Below, in pieces: positions 1 through 9,172 of a DNA stretch of 64,000 nucleotides. The stretch lies in assembly GCA_035535995.1 (NCBI GenBank), contig DATLOZ010000019.1:62001-126000 (forward strand), read 5' to 3'. A program made the translations under genes and the position numbers. Position 1 is the stretch's first letter. The number at the start of each line of letters is the position of its first letter. The DNA is from JANYCO01 sp035535995 (lineage in GTDB: Bacteria; Bacteroidota; Bacteroidia; Cytophagales; Cytophagaceae). The notes under the pieces are model-generated. The model was given only the letters and a program-made list of their open reading frames with translations. It had not been told where the DNA came from and made no database searches.

Positions 1-2
1 AC

Positions 3-227
3 CCTGCTACAGATGAAGTATTCTTCCTGTACGGAAAATCATTGAGAGAAGCTTCCGACTGGATTGTATATGATAACGTTGGAAGAGTAGTAGAACAAGG
101 TGTCTGTTCCGTAGGCAAAGAAGGATTCTCGATCAATACTTCACAATATAAAGGAGGCGTTTATCATATCCGCTTGCAAGGAGAGAAGGGCGCTTACGAG
201 CACAAGGAACTTGTAATAATTCATTAA
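3..227 (+). CDS. C-terminal end of a secreted protein with T9SS sorting domain (partial)
   Basis: Open frame entering from the left edge; about 74 residues are visible. The part from LYGKSLREAS to ELVIIH has the look of a type IX secretion (Por) type A C-terminal sorting domain: a short beta-sandwich with YDNVGRVV, a GGVYHIRL strand and a final hydrophobic/basic end. In Bacteroidota such domains send a cargo through the outer membrane by T9SS and are then removed. The cargo part lies outside the window, so its function is unknown. A TTG at 42 is an internal codon, not a start. A strong hairpin follows the stop. Confidence 0.75.
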   Translation, partial: PATDEVFFLYGKSLREASDWIVYDNVGRVVEQGVCSVGKEGFSINTSQYKGGVYHIRLQGEKGAYEHKELVIIH

Positions 228-262
228 TAAATTATGAATTAGGAGTTAACTCATAATGAAAT

Positions 263-299
263 AAAAAAGGTTAGTGAAATGTTTCACTAACCTTTTTTT
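263..299. terminator. Bidirectional terminator between convergent genes
   Basis: A 17-bp perfect inverted repeat (arms 263-279 and 282-298) begins with an A-run and ends with a T-run, so it can stop transcripts from both sides. It separates the T9SS cargo gene from the convergent OmpA gene. Confidence 0.85.
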
Positions 300-324
300 A
301 TAAGAGGAAGATTAAATTCTATTC

Positions 325-1281
325 TTAATTTGTTCCCAATACTTTAAACAACTCATCCAGCTTAGGAGTAAGAATGATTTCTGTTCTTCTGTTTTTCTTG
401 CGAGCTTCAGCGGTCTTTCCTTCTGCTACCGGTGAGTTCTCGCCTCTTCCTGCCGGTTCTATGTTTTTAGGATCAGCTCCGTTGTTGATCAGGATCCTTG
501 TGATCGAAGTAGCGCGCAACACGCTGAGGTCCCAGTTGTCTTTCATGCCGGCTGTTCCTTTTGCTACAGGTACATCGTCGGTATGACCTTCTACTAATAC
601 GCTCACATCTTTTTGTTCTTTCAATACAGCAGCCAGTTTTTTCAATGCCTCTGCACCTGCCGGGTCTACTTCCGTAGAGCCGGATTTAAAGAGCAATTGT
701 TCTGCGAGCGATACATATACTTTCCCGTTTTTCACATTTACCGTAAGGTCTTTGTCTTTGAAAGAAAGCAGTGCCTTGCTTACACTCGCTTTCAGATCGT
801 TTACGGCTTTATCTTTGTCAGCCAATATTTTTTCCAGTTCTTTCACCCGGCTCTCACGTTGCTCCAGGCTGGCCTGCAGTGCTTCGGCTTTGCGGGTTGC
901 GTCCATCAGCTCTTTTTCTTGTCTCATCAAGTCTTTGGTAAGGCGGTCGGCTTCGGCAGCGCTGTAGTTTTGAAGTTTGTCGTGTTTCTTCAGAAGTTTT
1001 TCAAACGAGTTGCTAAGGTCTTCATAGTCTTTGTTGAGTCTTCTCAGTTCGGTTCCTTTCTGCGTAGTGTCATTTTTCATTATACTGTTATCAGCCAGCA
1101 ATTGTCCTACTTGTTCTCTCAAGCGGTTTCTTTCGGCTTCTGCCAGTTTCAACGTATCCTCGCAATTTGCCTTCTCTGCTTCGAGCCTTGATTTTTTCAT
1201 GGCCATATCGTTGAATTTCTTCTTACTCACGCAGCCAACGACAAGCGCCGCGATAGAGAAGGTGATCAGTAGTTTTTTCAT
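325..1281 (-). CDS. OmpA-family peptidoglycan-associated lipoprotein with coiled coil
   Basis: 318 residues. The N-terminus is a lipoprotein signal with the lipobox ending at Cys17 (LVVGC). Residues of about 23-175 are charged and heptad-rich, probably a long coiled coil. The C-terminal third is an OmpA domain with the VEGHTDDVPV motif and the NWDLSVLRA helix that supplies the peptidoglycan-binding Asp and Arg. Expected role: outer-membrane-anchored lipoprotein that grips the cell wall through diaminopimelate. The ATG and signal sequence agree, so the start is secure. It lies downstream of pcrA on the same strand, separated by about 145 bp holding an inverted repeat. Confidence 0.9.
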   Translation of the reverse strand: MKKLLITFSIAALVVGCVSKKKFNDMAMKKSRLEAEKANCEDTLKLAEAERNRLREQVGQLLADNSIMKNDTTQKGTELRRLNKDYEDLSNSFEKLLKKHDKLQNYSAAEADRLTKDLMRQEKELMDATRKAEALQASLEQRESRVKELEKILADKDKAVNDLKASVSKALLSFKDKDLTVNVKNGKVYVSLAEQLLFKSGSTEVDPAGAEALKKLAAVLKEQKDVSVLVEGHTDDVPVAKGTAGMKDNWDLSVLRATSITRILINNGADPKNIEPAGRGENSPVAEGKTAEARKKNRRTEIILTPKLDELFKVLGTN

Positions 1282-1330
1282 TGTTAGTTTATTTTGATGA
1301 TCGAATTTATTCAGATGTAAATCAGATACC

Positions 1331-1423
1331 AGATACCAGATGCCAGATTCTGGATACCAGATATTAATTTAATTAGATGAATATAGATATAATGGAAGTT
1401 ATATTATCTGGCATCTGGTATCT
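1331..1423. repeat. Inverted repeat, GATACCAGATGCC family
   Basis: Perfect 18-nt arms at 1331-1348 and 1406-1423 (AGATACCAGATGCCAGAT and its reverse complement), with further partial copies of the same word between 1324 and 1364. The right arm sits 4 bp from the pcrA stop. Same repeat family as at 6067, 15571, 16820 and 26840. Confidence 0.8.
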
Positions 1424-1426
1424 TTT

Positions 1427-3673
1427 TCACTCGTGTATTCTTAGTTTAGCAAAGCTTAAGATCAATGTTTTTTCACCCACTTCATTAAATTCGATCGTAG
1501 CTTTGCGATCTGTGCCGGAGATATCCATTTTCTTTACAAGTCCGAATCCAAACTTAGGATGCTCTACCCGCATACCTTCTTTCAAGTAGCTGGTATCGCT
1601 TGGTTTAAAATCTGCAGGAGGCACATAAGAAGTTTTTGGCTTCAGCGGTTGCTGTACCAGGTTCTTCGCCAGCGGCCGTGCATAGTTGACGTTGGCTGTA
1701 CTAGCAGGAGCTTGCTCCGGTACCAGCATTTTATGACTGAGCTTTAAATATTTCGGATTAAATTCAGTAAGGAACCTGCTCGGCTCGCAGGATTTTTTTG
1801 TGCCGTACAAATAACGTTCGGTAGCATAGCTAAACGTTAGATAAGTCTCTGCGCGTGTAACAGCCACATAAAATAATCTTCGTTCTTCTTCCAGGTCTTC
1901 GCGGCTGGTGATGCGCATTTGCGAAGGAAAAAGATTTTCTTCCAGTCCAACGATGAACACGTGTTTAAATTCCAATCCTTTGGAGGAGTGAATGGTCATC
2001 AGTGTTACCTTGTCTTTATCCTTATCTTTCTCATCGTCTGCATCGGTAAGCAATGATACTTCCTGGAGGAATACTCCCAAACTTTTGTCTTCCCTGTCGG
2101 GCGTGTCTACAAAGGCTTTCACGGCATTGAGCAAGGCTTGTAAGTTTTCATAGCGGCTCAATCCTTCGATGGTCTTATCATCATACAGCTCGCGCAAAAT
2201 GCCGGATTCCTTAGCGATCTCGGAAACAGCTTCGAATGCATCCTTGTTTTGAGCAGCGTATTGGAAGAGTTTGATCTTGTTTACAAAATCTTCGATCGTA
2301 GCGGACTGCCTGGCTGGCAGGACACTGTTGATATTGCAAAGAATATCCCAGATCGAAGCGCCCTGGTCGATGGATACTTCGCGGATCTTGGTGATGGTGG
2401 AATCACCGATCCCTCTTTTCGGATAATTGATAATTCTTTTGAAAGCCTCGTCGTCGTTGGGATTGATCGTAAAGCGGATATAAGCGATCAAGTCTTTGAT
2501 CTCTTTGCGCTGGTAGAACGACATGCCGCCGACAATCTTGTATTTGATGTTCATTCTCCTCAAGGCTTCTTCAATTGGCCTAGACTGGGAGTTGGTGCGG
2601 TAGAGAATGGCGAAATCGTTATTCTTCAACTGCTTGTTCATTTTCTCTTCAAAAATAGAAGTAGCGACCAGCATGCCTTCTTCATTATCGCTATTGGCTT
2701 TGATCACTTCGATCGGATTTCCTTCATCGTTGGAGGTCCAAACATTTTTCTTCAGCTGCGCTTTGTTGCGGCTGATAACGTCGTTGGCAGCATGTACAAT
2801 AGTTTGGGTAGAACGATAATTTTGTTCCAGCTTGAAGATTTGTAGTTCGGGGTAATCTTTTTCGAAGTTCAGAATATTCTGAATGTCCGCGCCGCGGAAG
2901 GCGTAGATACTTTGCGCATCGTCGCCCACCACGCAAATGTTGCGGTTTTGCGCAGCCAGCTTTCGGGTGATATAATACTGGCAAATGTTGGTATCCTGAA
3001 ACTCATCTACCATCACATATCGAAACAAATTCTGATATTTATTCAATACTTCCAGGTGATCGCGTAGCAGGATGCTGGTGTTGAAGAGAAGGTCGTCAAA
3101 ATCCATTGCACCGGATTTGAAGCAACGTTCGCTGTAAGTTTTGTAAATTCTTCCGATCTCAGGCCGCTGGGCTTCGCGGTCTTCGCCTATCAGGATGGCG
3201 TTGTTGTTGTATTCTCTCCAGGAGATCAACCTGTTTTTGGCAGCTGAAATTCTGTTTAATACAGCAGCAGGTTTGTAAATTTTATCGTCCAGATTCATTT
3301 CTTTCAGAATCTGTTTGATCACGGATTTTGTATCGTCGGTATCGTAAATAGTGAAGTTGCTGGGATAACCGAGACGAGGAGCTTCCGAGCGAAGAATGCG
3401 GGCGAAGACAGAGTGGAAGGTTCCCATCCAGAGACTGCGTGCCTCAGAGCCTACTACTTTTTCGATCCGTTCGCGCATTTCTTTGGCGGCCTTATTGGTA
3501 AAGGTCAGGGACAGAATGTTATAAGGATCTACACCTTTCTGCATCAGGTAAGCAATCCTGTATGTGAGTACGCGGGTCTTGCCCGACCCGGCTCCTGCAA
3601 TGATCATTACAGGGCCTTCGGTATGTGTAACAGCTTGTTTTTGTACGTCGTTCAGACTGTCAAGAAAACTCAT
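1427..3673 (-). CDS. pcrA: ATP-dependent DNA helicase PcrA/UvrD family
   Basis: 748 residues, the usual length for this superfamily 1A 3'-5' helicase. Motif I (AGAGSGKT, residues 26-33), the Walker B/II region (MVDEFQDTN), motif III (GDDAQSIYAFRGAD), motif IV (LEQNYRST), motif V (TIHSSKGLEF) and motif VI (RRLFYVAVTRA) are all present. The C-terminal 55 residues form the Tudor-like module of PcrA (EGMRVEHPKFGFGLV) that contacts RNA polymerase in characterised homologues. Expected roles: nucleotide-excision and mismatch repair, and removal of stalled polymerase or RecA filaments. Intact, with a secure ATG start. Confidence 0.95.
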   Translation of the reverse strand: MSFLDSLNDVQKQAVTHTEGPVMIIAGAGSGKTRVLTYRIAYLMQKGVDPYNILSLTFTNKAAKEMRERIEKVVGSEARSLWMGTFHSVFARILRSEAPRLGYPSNFTIYDTDDTKSVIKQILKEMNLDDKIYKPAAVLNRISAAKNRLISWREYNNNAILIGEDREAQRPEIGRIYKTYSERCFKSGAMDFDDLLFNTSILLRDHLEVLNKYQNLFRYVMVDEFQDTNICQYYITRKLAAQNRNICVVGDDAQSIYAFRGADIQNILNFEKDYPELQIFKLEQNYRSTQTIVHAANDVISRNKAQLKKNVWTSNDEGNPIEVIKANSDNEEGMLVATSIFEEKMNKQLKNNDFAILYRTNSQSRPIEEALRRMNIKYKIVGGMSFYQRKEIKDLIAYIRFTINPNDDEAFKRIINYPKRGIGDSTITKIREVSIDQGASIWDILCNINSVLPARQSATIEDFVNKIKLFQYAAQNKDAFEAVSEIAKESGILRELYDDKTIEGLSRYENLQALLNAVKAFVDTPDREDKSLGVFLQEVSLLTDADDEKDKDKDKVTLMTIHSSKGLEFKHVFIVGLEENLFPSQMRITSREDLEEERRLFYVAVTRAETYLTFSYATERYLYGTKKSCEPSRFLTEFNPKYLKLSHKMLVPEQAPASTANVNYARPLAKNLVQQPLKPKTSYVPPADFKPSDTSYLKEGMRVEHPKFGFGLVKKMDISGTDRKATIEFNEVGEKTLILSFAKLRIHE

Positions 3674-3765
3674 TGATTTCTCCTTTTCTACTTTATGCGA
3701 ATTTACTACTTCTTTGATGGATGGGGAAGGGGATGTTGAAAACTATTTTAAATGCTTCTACCTGA

Positions 3766-3836
3766 TCTACTCCATACTCGCGCTCGCACTCCATACTGTC
3801 TCAAAGTAAGGAGTGCGAGCGCGAGTATAGAGTAGA
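3766..3836. repeat. Long GC-rich inverted repeat upstream of pcrA
   Basis: 27-nt arms at 3766-3792 and 3810-3836 with one difference and a 17-nt loop. It is enclosed by a second, shorter pair (GGGGATG near 3729 and CATCCCC at 3842-3848). The right outer arm is followed by a T-run. It lies between the divergent pcrA and the secreted protein at 3884. Confidence 0.8.
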
Positions 3837-3868
3837 ATATCCATCCCCTTTTTTTTCCAACTTTTCCG

Positions 3869-3876
3869 TATCTTTG
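3869..3876 (+). promoter_or_regulatory. Bacteroidota -7 promoter element (TATCTTTG)
   Basis: Exact match to TAnnTTTG only 7 bp before the ATG at 3884. If used, transcription would start almost at the start codon, giving a leaderless or nearly leaderless mRNA. I see no clear TTG -33 element at standard spacing. Confidence 0.5.
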
Positions 3877-3883
3877 ATACTAT

Positions 3884-6019
3884 ATGAAAACGATCTATTC
3901 TGTCCTTTTTATACTCTTTTTGGTGCTGGCACTGGCAGAACGTTTACAAGCCCAGCACAGCGATCAGTACCAGGAAGTGGGAGTGATTTCAGTACAAAGC
4001 GATACGAGCCTTTACTCCACTGACAAACATATGATCCGTTATCAAAACGAATCCTATTTATTTTTCAAAGCCAATCCCTTGCAACGTGTATACGTGATCA
4101 ATATTTTTCCAGATCCTAATCTGAAAAGCATAGCGCTCCTGCCTTCGGATGATTTTGAAACTATTGATTCTCTTGTCTTACTCAATAATGTTTATTATAA
4201 AACCAAAATAGAATTTGAAGACTTAGAGAAAACACTTTTTCCGCGACTTGTGTTCGCTTGCGAAACAAGAGATGGAAGAAAATTTAACAAGGAACTAAAG
4301 TTATATCCTTATTACGAAACCTCTGTCCAAAGCATCACCGGCGTCACTGAGCTTTTCTCTGGCGAAGAGGCTACTATACCATTGAATGGTACCAATATTG
4401 AAAACATTGCTGTGACCGATGCATGGCAGTCGAGCAGGGAAGTGGATTATCGTTTTACAAAAGAAAACAACAAGCTCATACTCCATGTAAAGCCTTTGCA
4501 GATGGGCAATAAAATGCTTCAGCTGGATTTCAAAACGATCAAACCATACCTTGATCAATCGCTGAAACTAAGTAACTATGTGCCTCCTGTTTCACTGAAT
4601 TTTTCCATCAAGCCAAGCCGGTTGAACTTTGTCAATTTCACTCCTTCCGATTTTTTTGTAGACCTCGCTTCTTCCGGTATGGAAGAGATCCAGATCGATT
4701 ACAACCGGAATTTTAATATGAAACAACTCTACCGAATCGAAGACAAATCCGAGGTAGGTGGAAAATTGATTGCGGAGCTTTTTACCCAAACCTATGTAGC
4801 CAACAGTAATAAAATCTTATGTTACCTGCGCACCTATTCCCTGCACCGCACCGGCGAAGGATATTTATATATCAAGGAAGGAAATGATACCAGGTTCATC
4901 ACCAATTTCAATGTATTTGAAAAACCAAAGATCGAAAAGATAAGCATCCAGCGCATTGGCGAGGATTGGACCACTAATTTGGCTGTATATCCCGGAGAAG
5001 AAGTGGAAGTGCGGGTAGAAGGTTCAGGCTTGTATAAAGCTTCCATGGATTTTGAAGGATGTGCGGCACGTCCTGATACTGTGCGGCGTTCAGACAATGT
5101 GAATTTTTATTTTGTGAAAATTTCACCCAATGTTTACCAACGTAAAATTCCGATTTACATCAATAAAAAGATCAGCACTTACGAACTGTCAGTAAAGGAA
5201 TACCAAGTGCCGCGCGATCTTGATTTCGTATCGATCGATTATCAAGGACAATCGTACAGGCTCACCGACAAAGCACTCAGCAAACCTGTGCTGTACAAAG
5301 AGCTGATCAAAGACATCAATATAGGTTTTCATCCGGAAATGCTTGATCAGAATGGGAAATATTATGGCAAGCAATACCTTGTGATAGAAGTGAAAATATT
5401 CAGCGCTAAAAACGAATTGAAAGAGTTCCAGATCATCGACAACATTGTTGTATGCCCGGCAGAAAATTCGGCGCGCGCTAAATTTTATGACAACAAAGAC
5501 TGCCGCCGCTCACCGATCAATCTCAATGATTTCCTCGGACAAAAAACATATGATCTCGAAACATGGTCCAGGATTGAGATCGTGGTCAAACAAAAGGAAA
5601 GCAAGTACAGCAGCCCGATCTATAGCAGGAAGGTGGTACTCATCAAAGAAAAACGATACGCATTCGATTTACAAGTTTCTTTCCCTGCGGGAATGCTGGT
5701 GAAAAAATTCAATACGCCTGGAGTAGGTAATCTTACAGGCATCAGTACTTCGGTGATCGCGCAAGTAGGCTTCTATGATCCGGAGCGCGTAGGACGGTTG
5801 AAACCATACACCATAGGAGTCGGCTTTATCGCGGTAGACGCGTTTAGTCTTAGTGCGAATTCCGCCAACAAAGATCTTGGAGTACTTGTGCTGGGCTCTT
5901 TGTATCCGGCTAAGAAAGAAAGGAAGTTTAGCTTTCCTATCTTTGCCGGCGTAGGCTACTTGCTGAAGAGCAATACAATGTTCATGGTGTTTGGACCGGG
6001 AGTACAGTTTAACTTCTAG
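3884..6019 (+). CDS. Large secreted/outer-membrane protein of unknown function
   Basis: 711 residues with a clear signal peptide (residues 1-23, ending ERLQAQ). The body is rich in predicted beta strands and resembles stacked beta-sandwich modules, with repeated hydrophobic/polar alternation. The last ~110 residues (from FDLQVSFPAG to the final phenylalanine) look like the last strands of an outer-membrane barrel or a beta domain, with alternating glycines and aromatics. I do not recognise a family. It is a single gene between two inverted repeats. Expected location is periplasm or outer membrane; no enzymatic motif is visible. Confidence 0.8.
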   Translation: MKTIYSVLFILFLVLALAERLQAQHSDQYQEVGVISVQSDTSLYSTDKHMIRYQNESYLFFKANPLQRVYVINIFPDPNLKSIALLPSDDFETIDSLVLLNNVYYKTKIEFEDLEKTLFPRLVFACETRDGRKFNKELKLYPYYETSVQSITGVTELFSGEEATIPLNGTNIENIAVTDAWQSSREVDYRFTKENNKLILHVKPLQMGNKMLQLDFKTIKPYLDQSLKLSNYVPPVSLNFSIKPSRLNFVNFTPSDFFVDLASSGMEEIQIDYNRNFNMKQLYRIEDKSEVGGKLIAELFTQTYVANSNKILCYLRTYSLHRTGEGYLYIKEGNDTRFITNFNVFEKPKIEKISIQRIGEDWTTNLAVYPGEEVEVRVEGSGLYKASMDFEGCAARPDTVRRSDNVNFYFVKISPNVYQRKIPIYINKKISTYELSVKEYQVPRDLDFVSIDYQGQSYRLTDKALSKPVLYKELIKDINIGFHPEMLDQNGKYYGKQYLVIEVKIFSAKNELKEFQIIDNIVVCPAENSARAKFYDNKDCRRSPINLNDFLGQKTYDLETWSRIEIVVKQKESKYSSPIYSRKVVLIKEKRYAFDLQVSFPAGMLVKKFNTPGVGNLTGISTSVIAQVGFYDPERVGRLKPYTIGVGFIAVDAFSLSANSANKDLGVLVLGSLYPAKKERKFSFPIFAGVGYLLKSNTMFMVFGPGVQFNF

Positions 6020-6066
6020 GTGCAAGATGATCAAAGATCATAAATATCTTGCGCATTACTTGAATA

Positions 6067-6144
6067 AGATACCTAATACCCGATTCCAGATGCCGGATAA
6101 AATCAATTAAATATCTGGTATCTGGAATCGGGCATCAGGTATCC
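6067..6144. repeat. Inverted repeat, GATACCAGATGCC family
   Basis: 33-nt arms (6067-6099 and 6112-6144) around an AT-rich 12-nt loop. The arms differ at five positions, all transitions. It fills the gap between the 3884 gene and the DUF3109 gene. Confidence 0.85.
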
Positions 6145-6172
6145 AGTATCTAACCTATAAAATAATTTATAA

Positions 6173-6736
6173 ATGATTACGATTGGGAAGACCGCCATTA
6201 GCGACGATATAGCAGATCAGTTTTTTGTCTGCGAACTAAGTAAGTGTAAAGGTGCGTGTTGCGTAGAAGGAGATTTGGGAGCGCCGTTGGAAGAGGATGA
6301 GCTGGCTGTGCTGGAGAAGATCTACGAAGAAGTAAAACCTTATTTGTCAAAAGAAGGAATCGAAGCCATCGAGCAGCAAGGTTTTTACATCAAAGATTGG
6401 GAAGGTGATTATTCTACGCCAACCATCAAAGATCGTGAATGTGCATATGCGATCTATGACAAACAGGGAATTCTCAAATGCGGAATCGAGCAAGCTTATC
6501 TCGATGGAAAGATCAGCTATCAAAAACCGATTTCCTGTCATCTGTATCCGATCCGTATTACCAAATACGAACAATACGATGCGATCAATTACGATCGTTG
6601 GCATATCTGCAAAGCTGCTTGTCATCATGGAAAAGAGCTTGGAGTGCCACTCTATAAATTCCTGAAAGGCCCGCTGATACGTAAGTATGGAGAGGCCTGG
6701 TATGAGCAGTTGGTAACGCTTATAGAGAAACCTTGA
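6173..6736 (+). CDS. DUF3109 family cysteine-rich protein
   Basis: 187 residues, cytoplasmic. Nine cysteines (20, 25, 29, 30, 90, 103, 122, 146, 150) are arranged in the pattern of DUF3109, a Bacteroidota relative of the YkgJ zinc/iron-chelating family: CELSKCKGACC near the N-terminus, then RECAY, LKCGIEQAY, SCHLYPIRI and HICKAAC. The family's biochemical role is not established; metal-cluster or zinc binding is the usual inference. The stop codon directly abuts the arm of an AT-rich inverted repeat. Confidence 0.9.
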   Translation: MITIGKTAISDDIADQFFVCELSKCKGACCVEGDLGAPLEEDELAVLEKIYEEVKPYLSKEGIEAIEQQGFYIKDWEGDYSTPTIKDRECAYAIYDKQGILKCGIEQAYLDGKISYQKPISCHLYPIRITKYEQYDAINYDRWHICKAACHHGKELGVPLYKFLKGPLIRKYGEAWYEQLVTLIEKP

Positions 6737-6856
6737 GGAATTTTAAATTTTGAATTTTAAATTTTAAGTTATAACACCTTTGCATTCCTCGTACTTTGCC
6801 AGGAAGTCCAGAGAATAATTCATTTAAAATTCAAAATTCAAAATTTAAAATTCCTC
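6735..6856. repeat. AT-rich inverted repeat (GAATTTTAAATTTT family)
   Basis: 33-nt arms at 6735-6767 and 6824-6856 with one difference (a transition), enclosing 56 nt. The left arm begins inside the TGA of the DUF3109 gene. A related single copy follows the topoisomerase gene near 53422. Confidence 0.8.
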
Positions 6857-6944
6857 AACCAGGTATCCGGCGTCAGGTATCCAAAAAAGTGTTATCTTTA
6901 TACCCATTACCTTATTAGTCAGAATATACCCTCTTAAATTAAAC

Positions 6945-8192
6945 ATGATATACCGGTTTTTAATCCCAGTTTTTTTGCTGATAGGGAATAGTGTGTATGC
7001 CCAAAGACTATATACCATCAGTGAAGTAGTGGCAGAGGCCAGGAACAATAACCCGGTACTGAAAGCGGAAACATTTTCTGTCAACATGGCTTTTTCCAAT
7101 ATCACTACGGCAGGTTTAAGACCTAACCCGGTGTTCAATAATCAAACTATCCAATTACTGAATCAGCGCTACTCACCAAATCATTCCAGTTTAACCAACG
7201 GAGCTAACCGTCAGCTCTGGTACCAGGTAACCAAGCCGATGTTGCTCGGAAATCTTCGTAACAAACGAGTTGATTTTGCCAAGCAAGGCGCCGTTTCCGC
7301 TGGTACTGCCTTCAGTGAATTAAATAGAAATATAAGCTATGAAGTAGCCTTGAAATGGATGGATGTATGGTTGCTAAAAACCAACCTGGCTGTTTTTTCT
7401 GTAGCAAAAGAAAACGTCGACTCCCTTGTATACATCAACCAAGTGCGCTTGCGCAACCAGGTGATCACACCGATCGAGCTGATCCGTACGCAAGTGCTTT
7501 CCGATCAATATGGATTAAAATTAAAATCGCTCAACAACCAATTTGTAAACGAGTTGAGAAATCTTAAATATATTTCCGGTATCACCGATTCGCTCGATAT
7601 CAACGATAAGATCAACCTGATTACGTTTGATTTTCTGGAAAACAGAGATACCTTACTTGCGATCGCGCTGCACCGGAGGAGTGACTTGGCCTACGCACAA
7701 TCTAATATTGAGTTGAGCAAAAGAAATATCCAGGTACAAAAAGCTGCCGGGCTTCCGTATTTTGAAGGCGGTGTGATCTTTAACCCGCAAAACCTCATTC
7801 CTTATGCCGGTACGTATGCTACCCTTTCCATTCCTGTGTTTGCAAGAAACCAGGGCGAGCGGGAGAAAGCGCAGTTTATGCTCAAACAATCGGAAAGCTA
7901 TCTTACTGCGAAAGAAATCCAGATCCGCACTGAGGTAGAGAATGCTTACAATTCTTATTTTACTTACAAAAAAAATCTGGAAGAATATCAGGCAATCGTG
8001 GCTCAGTCATTAAAAGTACTCAATACGGTACGCTATTCTTATCTGAAAGGAAATACCACGCTGATCGATTTTCTCGATGCACAGCGTACTTACTTAGAGA
8101 CACAAGGGCTATACAACGAAGCAGTATATAATTTCAGGAAGAGTTATATTGATGTTCTTTATACCACAGGATTAATAGCGGATATAAATTAA
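6945..8192 (+). CDS. TolC-family outer-membrane channel of an RND efflux system
   Basis: 415 residues with a signal peptide ending VYAQ. It contains the two long alpha-helical repeats of outer-membrane efflux proteins (ISEVVAEARNNNPVL at the start, SYLKGNTTLIDFLDAQRTYLETQ near the end). This is the outer-membrane exit duct of a CzcC/CusC-type system. First gene of a three-gene operon: its TAA overlaps the ATGA of the adaptor frame by one base. Confidence 0.92.
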   Translation: MIYRFLIPVFLLIGNSVYAQRLYTISEVVAEARNNNPVLKAETFSVNMAFSNITTAGLRPNPVFNNQTIQLLNQRYSPNHSSLTNGANRQLWYQVTKPMLLGNLRNKRVDFAKQGAVSAGTAFSELNRNISYEVALKWMDVWLLKTNLAVFSVAKENVDSLVYINQVRLRNQVITPIELIRTQVLSDQYGLKLKSLNNQFVNELRNLKYISGITDSLDINDKINLITFDFLENRDTLLAIALHRRSDLAYAQSNIELSKRNIQVQKAAGLPYFEGGVIFNPQNLIPYAGTYATLSIPVFARNQGEREKAQFMLKQSESYLTAKEIQIRTEVENAYNSYFTYKKNLEEYQAIVAQSLKVLNTVRYSYLKGNTTLIDFLDAQRTYLETQGLYNEAVYNFRKSYIDVLYTTGLIADIN

Positions 8193-8203
8193 TGATACTA
8201 TCA

Positions 8204-9160
8204 ATGCAAAAATATTTTATGCTGGCGCTGTTGGCGCTTCTTACCTTACAAGGATGTAAAGAAAAGAAAAAGCCTGATTTGATTTCGGATCGTGAGAAAC
8301 CACAGATCCTTAACAAGGGAGAATTGATCCGTTTTAGTTCTCCGCCAAAAATGTTTGAAACGTATGTCATCGCCGAAAATTCACTCGACGGAAATATTGA
8401 AGCGCCGGCACAGGTAGCGGCTACGGTATTACGCCCTGATCATCCGAATTCGGAAACCATTATTCTGTTTGATGATCCTGAATTGACAGACCTTTATACT
8501 ACTTTGCTGCAAACAATCGCGCACTACGCACGCGATAAAGAATTTTATGCAAGGGTACAGGATATGTACAACAACGACGCTGCCACAGGAAAAGAACTTA
8601 CCGAAGCAAAAACAGGAATGGTGGAGGCCGCTACAGAACTGGCTGAAAAAGAAGCAAGGTTAAAAATGTTTGGGTTTGATCCCAACGAATTGCGCAGCGC
8701 AAAACCAGGCGTGGTATGGTTGATCTCCAACGTAAGTGAATCAGCCTTGAGCGCTATTAAAACAGGAAAAGATTGTAAAGTAGAATTTATTTCTTACCCG
8801 GGAGAAGTTTTCTCAGGAAGAGTTTCCGCCATTGGTGAAGTACTCGACAACAGTACACAGACCATCAAAGTGCGTGTGACGATCAATAATAAAGACAATA
8901 AATTTAAATCCGGGATGTTCGCTAAGATCAGTTTCGGGTTGAGCGAAAGTAATATCCTCGCGGTGCCTCAATCAGCGCTAGTTACAGCCGAAGGAGAGAC
9001 CTATGTATTTAAGAAAAAAGGAAACGATTTTTATAAAACTCAAGTCACGATCGGGAAACAGATCGGCGGACAAGTCATCATCAAGGAAGGCGTTACAAGC
9101 GGTGATACCGTTGTTTCCAAAGGAACCATGTTGTTGAAAGGGATGAGTTTTGGTTATTAA
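8204..9160 (+). CDS. RND efflux periplasmic adaptor lipoprotein (CzcB/CusB-like)
   Basis: 318 residues from the ATG at 8204, chosen because it gives a clean lipoprotein signal (MQKYFMLALLALLTLQGC). An ATG at 8192 adds four residues and overlaps the TolC stop. Shown in order: a short lipoyl-like half, a helical hairpin (LYTTLLQTIAHYARD to KEARLKMFGF), then the beta-barrel and membrane-proximal regions (SGMFAKISFG, VPQSALV, VVSKGTMLLKG). It bridges pump and channel. It is shorter than classical CzcB and lacks an obvious N-terminal metal-binding extension. Confidence 0.9.
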   Translation: MQKYFMLALLALLTLQGCKEKKKPDLISDREKPQILNKGELIRFSSPPKMFETYVIAENSLDGNIEAPAQVAATVLRPDHPNSETIILFDDPELTDLYTTLLQTIAHYARDKEFYARVQDMYNNDAATGKELTEAKTGMVEAATELAEKEARLKMFGFDPNELRSAKPGVVWLISNVSESALSAIKTGKDCKVEFISYPGEVFSGRVSAIGEVLDNSTQTIKVRVTINNKDNKFKSGMFAKISFGLSESNILAVPQSALVTAEGETYVFKKKGNDFYKTQVTIGKQIGGQVIIKEGVTSGDTVVSKGTMLLKGMSFGY

Positions 9161-9172
9161 TCTATCATTGGC

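Noticed and set aside
613..1191. Plus-strand 192-codon open frame
   Set aside because: Lies entirely antisense to the OmpA lipoprotein gene; the translation is Phe/Cys-rich without motifs.
2249..2845. Plus-strand 198-codon open frame
   Set aside because: Antisense to the pcrA helicase core, which is intact.
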